Source: Planctomycetota bacterium (GTDB lineage: Bacteria > Planctomycetota > Phycisphaerae > Phycisphaerales > UBA1924). From it: a DNA stretch of 64,000 bases. The notes beneath the pieces were generated by a model. The model ran no database searches. It saw nothing but the letters and a program-made list of their open reading frames with translations, and was not told the origin of the DNA. Each line of letters begins with the position of its first letter. Within the stretch, counting starts at the first letter, position 1. A program made the position numbers and the translations under genes. Positions 53,123 through 60,838 of this stretch are shown piece after piece. The stretch is taken from NCBI GenBank assembly GCA_018242605.1, contig JAFEBP010000014.1, positions 124,001 to 188,000 of the forward strand. The letters run 5' to 3'.

Positions 53123-54454
53123 TTACCGCATCAAATCACGCAGCGACTTCTCGATCTTGTCGCACCACTCGCGGTATTCCTCTTCCGTCGCCATGTTCAG
53201 GTTCATCATGCGGAAGTTGGGGTTGTTCCGCACCATCGCCTTGATCTTCTCGAACGCCTGGCGGGCCTTGTTCACGAACGCGCCGCGCTTCTGGCGGTCC
53301 TGCTCGGCCTGGGCCGCGCCGTAGTTCATCTGGAACGTGCTCCAGTACTCGTTCATGTGGGTTTCGTCGGTCTTGGCCTGGCGGCGGTAGTTGTTGTTCC
53401 ACTTCTCCGCCTTGCTCACCGGCCACAGGGTGCCCGGCTCGTCCTCGCCCACCCACTCCAGCTCCTTGTAGCCCATCAGCTTGGCGAGCTCCGCCACCGT
53501 CGCCGCCGTGCCCTTGGAGAAGCCAACCTGCAGCGCCGTCTCGGCGGTAAAGGTCAGGATCTCGTGCTCGCGGTTGACCAGGATCTCACCCGAGGTGGTG
53601 TCCTGGTACCACTTCACCTCGCCGCTGGGCAGCTTGGTGCAGGAGAGCGGGACCTGGATCTGCATCGAACGCATGATCTTGGGGTCGTAGTTGCCGCGGG
53701 CGCTGATCTTCTCCATCATGAAGAGCACCTCGTCCAGCTCGCGGCCCTTCATCGCCACCAGCTGGCCCGACCAGCCGGTGCACGCGCCGTAGTTGCCCTG
53801 CGGGGTGAAGTAGATTTCCTCGACGCAGTGCGAGGTCATCGCCGCCGCCGAGATCGCCGCGTCGATCCAAGACACCACGCGGAACTTCTTCTTGTACTTG
53901 TTGTGGATCGTGTCGCTGAGCTTCTGGATCTCGCTCAGCGCGCCGCCGCCGGAGTTGAACCGCAGCACCACGACGCCCGTGCCGTCGTTGCCCAGTTCCT
54001 CTTCCAGCATCGGGAGCATCTGGTCAAGGGCGTAGGCCGTCATGTAGACGCCCACCATGTCGCCCTGCTTGTCGTCGCGCTCCTTGCCCATCGTGATCAC
54101 CGCCGCCTTGGGCACGCCCGGCCGGCCTTTGGGGGTCTTGATCTTCGCGGGGTCCGCAGCCACCGCCGGCGTCGCCGCCACGGGCTTGGCGACGTCGGCC
54201 GCCGCGCCGCCGTCGGACTTGCTCAGCTTGGAGAACTCCGCCGGGGTGAACATCTTGGTCTGCTCGATGCCCGCGACGGTGTACTTGAACCAGACGTACC
54301 CCTCCAGTTCCTTCACCACCGTGCCCTCCAGGACCTGTCCGTCCTTGAGCGTCAGCGTGTCGGCGGCGGGGGCGGAGGGAACGGCGAACAGCACCGCCGC
54401 GGCGATCGCGAGACCACCGAACAGCGAAGCGGTTTTTCTCAGGAGTTTCTTCAT
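53123..54454 (-). CDS. Exported ClpP/SppA-fold serine protease-like protein
   Basis: This 443-residue protein has signal peptide SLFGGLAIAAAVLFAVPSAPA. Residues ~32-65 are a small beta domain (DTLTLKDGQVLEGTVVKELE). Residues ~115-300 have the ClpP/crotonase fold: VVVLRFNSGGGALSEIQKL supplies the oxyanion-type Gly motif, and VSWIDAAISAAAMTSH carries a candidate nucleophile Ser202 at the position typical of SppA/NfeD peptidases. The Lys or His partner cannot be fixed by eye. It lies downstream of a paralogue lacking the Ser. A function in envelope protein turnover is inference. Confidence 0.75.
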   Translation of the reverse strand: MKKLLRKTASLFGGLAIAAAVLFAVPSAPAADTLTLKDGQVLEGTVVKELEGYVWFKYTVAGIEQTKMFTPAEFSKLSKSDGGAAADVAKPVAATPAVAADPAKIKTPKGRPGVPKAAVITMGKERDDKQGDMVGVYMTAYALDQMLPMLEEELGNDGTGVVVLRFNSGGGALSEIQKLSDTIHNKYKKKFRVVSWIDAAISAAAMTSHCVEEIYFTPQGNYGACTGWSGQLVAMKGRELDEVLFMMEKISARGNYDPKIMRSMQIQVPLSCTKLPSGEVKWYQDTTSGEILVNREHEILTFTAETALQVGFSKGTAATVAELAKLMGYKELEWVGEDEPGTLWPVSKAEKWNNNYRRQAKTDETHMNEYWSTFQMNYGAAQAEQDRQKRGAFVNKARQAFEKIKAMVRNNPNFRMMNLNMATEEEYREWCDKIEKSLRDLMR

Positions 54455-54500
54455 CGGTCTAAACCTCGATAAACGGGGCCCATCCAGGGGCTGGGAACGG

Positions 54501-54533
54501 AAAAGGCCGGGGGCGTGTGCAACGCCCGCGGCC
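54501..54533 (-). terminator. Terminator between the two ClpP-fold genes
   Basis: An imperfect G+C-rich inverted repeat (about 54505-54516 with 54522-54533, short loop) is followed on the minus strand by TTTTCC. It may attenuate read-through from the catalytically dead-looking paralogue into the protease gene. Confidence 0.55.
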
Positions 54534-54563
54534 GCTCTGGTCGTGAGACGAACGCGGGTCGGC

Positions 54564-56036
54564 TTACTTGCGATCCTTGAGCTGCTCGATCTTGATCGAT
54601 TCGATCCGGGTGCCGATCGAGACCTCGTCGGGGATGCCGTTCTCCTGCAGCCAGCGCTGCGAGATACCCTCGCCGTACTGGCCGATCAGGATGCTCTTCA
54701 TCTCGGTCAAGATCTTGATCCGCGAGCCGCGCGCCGCGCTGCGGGCCTGGTAGTCGCCCGGATCCTTGACCCGCACCTCGCCGTAATCGGCCAGGAGCTT
54801 CTTGAGCCGCCGCTTGGAGCTCTCGATGCCCCCCGCCCAATCCTTCATGATCTTCTTGGACTTGCCCTCAACCTTCACGCCCACGCGGTCCAGGCCCATG
54901 GCGCTGAGCATTTCCTCGGGCGTGGAGATGGTCTTCTTGGAGACCCCCAGCGCCAACGCCGTGTCGGCCTTGAGCGTCAGGACGTCGTTGCCCTCGCCGC
55001 TCACGCGAGCCACCTGGCTGTCGGCGTTCGCGTCCTTGCCGTCGTCGGTGAGCAGGAACTCGTTGCCCGTGGTGGGGTAGCCCTCGAACAGCTCGGCGCG
55101 GCCGTCCACCATGCGGTAGGAGAGCACGTACTCGATGCGGGCCATCGCCCGGATCAGCCGCGGGTCGTACCCGCCCGCGATCGCCCAGCCCTCGGCGTGC
55201 GCCAGGCGCAGCGACCGCTGCTTCTCACGCACCACGTCGTCGCCCGTGTTGCCGAAGATCGTGCTCAGGTTGCCCAGGCCGCCGATGCGTCCCTCGGGCG
55301 CGAAGTACATCTCCGGGCACACCATCGGCAGCAGCGCCGCCCCGCCCATGGCCTGCTTCACCCAGAACGCGATCCGGGGCTTCTTGTCCTTCCAGTTCTT
55401 CGGCACGTCATCCGTGAAGATCTCGCACAGCTTCTCGCCGCGGAACATCTCGTCGAACGACGCCGTGTCGTCGGAGAGCTTCTCGCTATTGCCCCACTTC
55501 ATCCGCGACCACTCGGAGTTAAGGGCGATGATCACGGTGTCGACGTTGTTCTTGCGGGCGTCTTCCATCGCCTCGCGCAGCGGCGTCTGGCTGATCTCTT
55601 CCCCGAAGTTGCCCTCCAGGTCGATCCAGTAGTACCGCTTCGCGCCGTCCATCGCCGGGGGCGTCTCCGCCTTCGCCGGGGTCGCCGGGGTCATGGGCTT
55701 GGCCGCCTCGGGCTTGGTCGTGTCGACCTTCCCGTCGGCCTTGCGCTCGCCCTTCACGATCTTGAGGATCGACTTCTTGTCGTAGTCGGTCTCGAACGAC
55801 AGCCCGTTCACGCTGCCCTTGAACTTCACGTTCGTCGCCGTCTCCGACACCACCGTGCCGCGCAGCGTCCGTCCGTCGGCGAAAATCAGCGTGTCCGGTC
55901 CTTCTTCAACCGCGACCTTCGCCGCCTGCTGCGCCTGCGCCGGCGAAGAGCCCAGCGGCGCGAAAGATCCGCACGCCGCGATCAACGCCGCCGCGGCCAT
56001 CAGCCAGGTCCGTCCGTTCTGGGCAAGTGTTCTCAT
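54564..56036 (-). CDS. Exported ClpP-fold paralogue, probably catalytically inactive
   Basis: This 490-residue protein has a signal region WLMAAAALIAACGSFAPLGS. The leading small beta domain matches its neighbour (DTLIFADGRTLRGTVVSE against DTLTLKDGQVLEGTVV). In the ClpP-fold part the oxyanion stretch is VDTVIIALNSEWSRMKWG, without the SGGG motif, and the nucleophile stretch IAFWVKQAMGGAALLPMVC has Gly231 where the neighbour has Ser202. The body is otherwise well kept (YFAPEGRIGGLGNLSTIF). It is probably a pseudo-protease that scaffolds or regulates its neighbour. Transcription runs from this gene towards the protease gene. Confidence 0.73.
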   Translation of the reverse strand: MRTLAQNGRTWLMAAAALIAACGSFAPLGSSPAQAQQAAKVAVEEGPDTLIFADGRTLRGTVVSETATNVKFKGSVNGLSFETDYDKKSILKIVKGERKADGKVDTTKPEAAKPMTPATPAKAETPPAMDGAKRYYWIDLEGNFGEEISQTPLREAMEDARKNNVDTVIIALNSEWSRMKWGNSEKLSDDTASFDEMFRGEKLCEIFTDDVPKNWKDKKPRIAFWVKQAMGGAALLPMVCPEMYFAPEGRIGGLGNLSTIFGNTGDDVVREKQRSLRLAHAEGWAIAGGYDPRLIRAMARIEYVLSYRMVDGRAELFEGYPTTGNEFLLTDDGKDANADSQVARVSGEGNDVLTLKADTALALGVSKKTISTPEEMLSAMGLDRVGVKVEGKSKKIMKDWAGGIESSKRRLKKLLADYGEVRVKDPGDYQARSAARGSRIKILTEMKSILIGQYGEGISQRWLQENGIPDEVSIGTRIESIKIEQLKDRK

Positions 56037-56233
56037 GAATCAGTTCCCATCTGTTGCGCCGCGGCGGACTCGCCGTGGCCGTGCTCGAATCAAACTTCAC
56101 CCCGACCATCAGCCGTGCGATCGCACGCCGCGTGGCCACACATCCCCCTTCCCTTGACCCGCTTTCCCACGCCGGCGAACGGACCAAGAGTAGGTCGAAT
56201 CCGCTGCGGGCCTTCCGTCATCGCCCGTTACAC

Positions 56234-57505
56234 CTATGAGACTCCAAACCCCCGGGCGAGTTCCAGCCCTTCCCGCAAGTTTGTCACCCGCCCCTCCAAC
56301 TGCGCGTCGTACACCCCGTCCAGAACCCGCTTGAACGCCGGGCCCGGCTTCATCCCCATCTCGATGAGATGATCGCCCGTCACCAGCGGCTTGGGTGCAA
56401 TCCCGCCTCCGAACGACGCCAGCCATCCTAACTTACTTCGAACATCTTGCGCCAACGCGGGGGATCGGATCTCCAGCAGCATCATCGCGGCCTCAAAACC
56501 ACCCCTGGCCGCGTGCCGCTTCTGCACCGCCACCGATTGCCCGGCCCAATCCTTCTCCAAGTTCGCCAGTTCGCTCAGGGTCGCTTGCAACTCATCCTTC
56601 TCTTCATTGCTCAGGCACAGCGCCCGCCGCCACCCCTGCGCGGTCTTGCGTGCCCCCTCCCCCTCGTGACCGAATCCAAGATCCAGCGACCACGCCGCCA
56701 TGGCCACCGTGCTCCCCGATTCGGCCGGCAGCCCCGCCAGGTGCCGCGTCGAGCATTCCCCCGCGGGCGCTGCGCACCCCAGCGCGGCCGCCACCAGCCC
56801 CAGTTCCCACATCCACCGCGCCGCCGTGGCCCGCGACTCGTGCCCCATCATCCGCCGCACCTCATCGCCGATCCGCTCGCGGCTCACCCCGCTCAGGCCC
56901 GCCGAGTGCCGACGGATCGCCGCCGCCGTCCCCGGTTCGATCTCAAACCCCAGCTTCGCCGCCAGCCGCGCCGCCCGCAGGCTCCGCAGGTCATCCTCCG
57001 CCAGCCGCTTATCCGCGTCGCCCACCGCGCGGATGATCTTCGCCGCCAGGTCCTGCGTGCCGCCCACGTAATCAATGATCGTCCCCCCGCTGGGCGCCGC
57101 GGCCCCGGCTGTCCGCCCCGTGGGATCCAGGAACAGCGCGTTGACGGTAAAGTCCCGCCGCGCGGCGTCTTCTTCCGCCGTGCTGAACCGCACCGAGTCC
57201 GGCCGTCGCTTGTCCGAGTACGTCCCGTCGGTCCGGAACGTCGCCACCTCCGTGGTCTCCTGCCCGTCCCGCACCAGCACCACCCCGAAGTGCGCGCCCA
57301 CCTCCGCCGTGCGATCAAAGAGCTTCACGATCCGCTCGGGCGTCGCGTCCGTCGCCACGTCGTAGTCTTCCGGCCGCCGCCCCAGCAACTCGTCCCGCAC
57401 GCACCCGCCCGCGAAGAACCCCGCGAACCCCGCGGTGTGCAGCACCGCCACCACCCGCATCGCTGCGGCGCGGGCGCTGTCGTGAGAGTGGGGGACCTGC
57501 GGCAC
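56234..57505 (-). CDS. CCA-adding enzyme or poly(A) polymerase family nucleotidyltransferase
   Basis: This 423-residue protein has the class II nucleotidyltransferase head: FAGGCVRDELLGRRPEDYDV (with GG and the DxD pair), FGVVLVRDGQETTEVATFRT, DFTVNALFLDPTG (motif C/D region) and RLAEDDLRSLRAARLAAKLG. The C-terminal half is helical and ends with a tRNA-binding-type domain. CCA-adding enzymes and poly(A) polymerases share these signatures and cannot be told apart by eye. The GTG start at 57505 is the longest; an internal ATG at 57460 is possible. Confidence 0.87.
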   Translation of the reverse strand: MPQVPHSHDSARAAAMRVVAVLHTAGFAGFFAGGCVRDELLGRRPEDYDVATDATPERIVKLFDRTAEVGAHFGVVLVRDGQETTEVATFRTDGTYSDKRRPDSVRFSTAEEDAARRDFTVNALFLDPTGRTAGAAAPSGGTIIDYVGGTQDLAAKIIRAVGDADKRLAEDDLRSLRAARLAAKLGFEIEPGTAAAIRRHSAGLSGVSRERIGDEVRRMMGHESRATAARWMWELGLVAAALGCAAPAGECSTRHLAGLPAESGSTVAMAAWSLDLGFGHEGEGARKTAQGWRRALCLSNEEKDELQATLSELANLEKDWAGQSVAVQKRHAARGGFEAAMMLLEIRSPALAQDVRSKLGWLASFGGGIAPKPLVTGDHLIEMGMKPGPAFKRVLDGVYDAQLEGRVTNLREGLELARGFGVS

Positions 57506-57523
57506 GCGCGATGATATGTGCCG

Positions 57524-57905
57524 CGCGTGGCACGCCTCCGGCTCCGAGACATGATGCAGCGCCGCCTTTTCAGCACGGCCCGCTCAACACCGCCCTCTCA
57601 GCACCCCTGCACCCACACATCAAAGAACGCCCCGATGTCCGCCCCGTTCACGCCCCCATCCGCGTTGATGTCCGCGACCGCCGCGCCCGCGCCCCACGCC
57701 GCGAAGAACGCCTCGATGTCGGCGCCGTCCGCGCCGCCGTCGCAGTTGAAGTCCCCCGTGCAGACGGTGAGCACCGCCGGCAGGCTCGTCGCCGTGCCGC
57801 AGCCGTTGGTGACGACGCAGTCATACACGCCTTCGTCTGTCGCGGCCGTGCCGGCGAATGTAAGGGTGGCCGTCGCGGCTGAAGGGTTCGTGGCGAGGTC
57901 GATCG
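57524..57905. repeat. Copy 1 of the duplicated dockerin-gene end and flank
   Basis: This includes the C-terminal Ig/dockerin segment of the 57598-60294 gene and ~75 bases beyond its stop. It is nearly identical to the corresponding part of the next gene (offset 2933). The shared flank includes GTGGCACGCCTCCGG, matched by GTGGCAAGCCTCCGG in copy 2. Confidence 0.8.
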
Positions 57906-60294
57906 CGGTCCCGTCCTTGCGCCATTGATACGTCGGCGTATCGCCGCTGGCGACAGCCACACGGAGCGAGGCCGTTCCCGCCGGGCACGCAGTTACGGGC
58001 GTGGGGTTCATGGTGAATATTGGTGCGGGAACTCCGAAGCGGGCAAAGTGGGCGGAGACGACCTCGCCCGCGTGTGAAAACGCACCTCCGGCCACGATGT
58101 CACCATTCGCGGTTGTTGTCACAGCCATCACGTCGGGACTGAAGTTGCCTCCAACGAGCGCCGGACCGATCGCCGACCACGAGTTCGTGTTCGCGTCGAA
58201 TCGGGCGAGGTTCTTGGCAGCGACGCCGCCGATGCCGTTAAACTGGCCCGCGACAAGATACTCGTGATCGCTCAATGCCTCAATGCACGACACTCGATCT
58301 GACAAATAGGCCGCGGATGGGATGACGGTCCATGTACCAGTCGCCGCGGAACAACGCAAAAGCGCGCCTGACCCAGAGACACCTTCTGGGCGAAGCCCTG
58401 AGCCTCCCACCAGGATGTCGCCGTTCGGCAGTGTCGCCACCGCCGAAAAGCCCCCGAAGACGCGAGATCCGATTGGAAGCCATGAGTCTGTCGCGGGAAT
58501 GTACCGACCGATGTTCTCCACCCACGGATGCAAGCTCCCGTTGGTGAACTGCCCGGCCACAATCACGTCTCCGTTGGGATTCACCGTCGCCGCGGCGATG
58601 CCGGGGTCGAAGCTGTTGCGGGTCGCTACGACATAACTGGCGCTAGAGAGCAGCGGCCGCACGCTGTTCGACGCCGGGTCGTACAGCACGATATTGTTCA
58701 TGCTGCCGACAGTCGGAGCGTCGATACTGAAACGCCCCGCCACCACGATCGTGCCGTCCGGCCGAGGAGTCAATACCCGAACTCCATCCAAGTTGGTCGT
58801 TCCCGGAACGGGGTTCCACTGCCCGGTCGTTTGGCTGAATCGTGACAATCCGTCGCTCGTTCGAACTCCCTCGCCGGGGTATGGCCGTGCTGCCAGCAGG
58901 TCGCCGTTAGGCAGTTCCGCAAGAGCGACAACCGTTCCGCTCAGCCCGTCACCCAACGCCGACCACGAGTTGGTCGATGGGTGGAACCTTGCGACGCGTC
59001 GAGCGGGAACTCCCCCAGCCGAAACGAAGTCCCCCCCGGCGACCACATCACCGTTCGATAGTCGCTTCAGACAGTAAATGCTGTCGTCAAATCCAACGCT
59101 TAATCCGGACCAACGATTGGTATCAGGCGAGTACAAGGCGATCGAGCGTGCGGGGACATTCTGGACCGAACCGAATCGACCGCCCATGAGCACTTCGCCC
59201 GTGCGAAGTGCTTTGACGAACGCGCAGTTGTAATAAATGGAAGATCGCGACGGAACGGCCGTCATCACATTGGTGGCGGGATCGAGGCGCCTCAAAGCCG
59301 AGGAGGAACCTCCGCCGAACCATACCTGACCATGTCGGTCCATGTCCATTGTGTTAACGTACGAAGCGTCGATGGCGATCTCGGTCCAGGCACCCGTGGC
59401 GAACGTGCACCGCCTCATACCTGATGCAATCGGTATGCCCGACGATGTGTAGAATTTTCCGCCCGCAAGAACATCGCCGTTCGGCAGCACGATCAGCGAG
59501 AAGACGTTGTCGCTCTGGTTCGCCGAAACGAAGCCGGCACCAAGCGGGCCCCACGCCTGCGTCTGAAAGTCGTAGCGAGCCATGACCGGATTGGCGGTGT
59601 CACCCGCGGTACGGAATCCCCCTCCAGCGCCCAGACTCCCGTCCGGCAGGATCGCCACCGCTCGGACGGCGCCACCGACTCCGGATCCCAATGAGGTCCA
59701 GTCCCCGGTGTTGAAGTCATATCTCGCGATGTTCGAGGCCGCATGACCACCGGCCGACGTGAAAAAGCCGGCGGCGATGACGCTGCCATCGGCCAACACT
59801 GCGACGTCGATGACCCGGGGAGACACCCCTCCCGCGACGCCGCTGCCCAGCGCGGACCACGTGTTGGTTGCAAGGTGATAGCGAACGATGCCATTTGCGG
59901 GCATTCCGCCGATCGTCGTGAACTGTCCGAATACCAGAAAGTCGCCATCGGCGAGTTGTTTGATCCCTCCTGTCAGTCCAGGCACCAGCAAGGACCATTG
60001 GGCCGTCGCGCGTGCATACCGGAACAGCCCCGTGCCCAACGTGCCACCACAGGCTTGGCCGTAGGACGCGACGAGCAAGTCCCCGTCGGGCAGCTCGATC
60101 GCGCCGGTGGGGTATTCATCGATACCGGCGACATCCCAGCCCCGCAACCACTGCGCCTCGCACTGCCCCCGCGCTCCGCGCACGCACAGCAGCGAAACCA
60201 ACATCGCGAGCGCGAGCCACGCGCATCCCCATCCGCGCACCGCAGAACCGCCCGGGCCCGCTCCGTGTCCAATGCTCATTGAAATGATCTTCAT
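57598..60294 (-). CDS. Secreted 14-repeat double-propeller/Ig/GC-type dockerin protein (copy A)
   Basis: This 898-residue protein starts MKIISMSIGHGAGPGGSAVR, with a GGAGGAGG site eight bases upstream, and its signal core is AWLALAMLVSLLCVRGARGQ. I count fourteen propeller repeats of a divergent GDLLAxGxFTxxGG type (for example LSNGDVVAGGDFVSAGG, LPNGDVLAGGKFYTSSG). An Ig-like domain (PTYQWRKDGTAIDLATNPS to YDCVVTNGCGTAT) and two dockerin repeats follow, ending VWVQGC. Signal peptide and tail are almost identical to those of copy B, but the middle repeats differ, so the pair is an old tandem duplication with conserved ends. Confidence 0.85.
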   Translation of the reverse strand: MKIISMSIGHGAGPGGSAVRGWGCAWLALAMLVSLLCVRGARGQCEAQWLRGWDVAGIDEYPTGAIELPDGDLLVASYGQACGGTLGTGLFRYARATAQWSLLVPGLTGGIKQLADGDFLVFGQFTTIGGMPANGIVRYHLATNTWSALGSGVAGGVSPRVIDVAVLADGSVIAAGFFTSAGGHAASNIARYDFNTGDWTSLGSGVGGAVRAVAILPDGSLGAGGGFRTAGDTANPVMARYDFQTQAWGPLGAGFVSANQSDNVFSLIVLPNGDVLAGGKFYTSSGIPIASGMRRCTFATGAWTEIAIDASYVNTMDMDRHGQVWFGGGSSSALRRLDPATNVMTAVPSRSSIYYNCAFVKALRTGEVLMGGRFGSVQNVPARSIALYSPDTNRWSGLSVGFDDSIYCLKRLSNGDVVAGGDFVSAGGVPARRVARFHPSTNSWSALGDGLSGTVVALAELPNGDLLAARPYPGEGVRTSDGLSRFSQTTGQWNPVPGTTNLDGVRVLTPRPDGTIVVAGRFSIDAPTVGSMNNIVLYDPASNSVRPLLSSASYVVATRNSFDPGIAAATVNPNGDVIVAGQFTNGSLHPWVENIGRYIPATDSWLPIGSRVFGGFSAVATLPNGDILVGGSGLRPEGVSGSGALLRCSAATGTWTVIPSAAYLSDRVSCIEALSDHEYLVAGQFNGIGGVAAKNLARFDANTNSWSAIGPALVGGNFSPDVMAVTTTANGDIVAGGAFSHAGEVVSAHFARFGVPAPIFTMNPTPVTACPAGTASLRVAVASGDTPTYQWRKDGTAIDLATNPSAATATLTFAGTAATDEGVYDCVVTNGCGTATSLPAVLTVCTGDFNCDGGADGADIEAFFAAWGAGAAVADINADGGVNGADIGAFFDVWVQGC

Positions 60295-60838
60295 AGTTCA
60301 GGCCTCCTCCAATCAAGCGCGTTGGTGCGCTGCGTCAATTTTAGAGCCCCGCCCGCCCCACGCCGCACCTGCACCCCCGGTTTTGGCCTCCTGAACCCCG
60401 AATTGACCCGCCGCGGGCGCTCCGTTGCATCAAAACCCAGCGTCTTATGACGGCGGGTGGCAAGCCTCCGGCTCTGAGGAGTCATGATGCGGCGCCGCTT
60501 CTTCAGCACTGCCCGCTCAACACCGCCCTCTCAACACCCCTGCACCCACACATCAAAGAACGCCCCGATGTCCGCCCCGTTGACGCCCCCATCTGCGTTG
60601 ATGTCCGCGACCGCCGCGCCCGCGCCCCACGCCGCGAAGAACGCCTCGATGTCGGCGCCGTCCGCGCCGCCGTCGCAGTTGAAGTCCCCCGTGCAGACGG
60701 TGAGCACCGCCGGCAGGCTCGTCGCCGAGCCGCAGCCGTTGGTGACGACGCAGTCATACACGCCCTCGTCCGCCGCGGCCGTGCCGGCGAATGAGAGGGT
60801 GGCCGTCGCGGCCGAAGGGTTCGTGGCGAGGTCGATCG
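60143..60838. repeat. Copy 2 of the duplicated segment, central and most complete
   Basis: This covers the signal-peptide coding end of gene A, the whole intergenic region, and the C-terminal Ig/dockerin coding end of gene B. The signal/intergenic half matches 63064-63478 at offset 2921, and the dockerin half matches 57598-57905. Confidence 0.8.
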
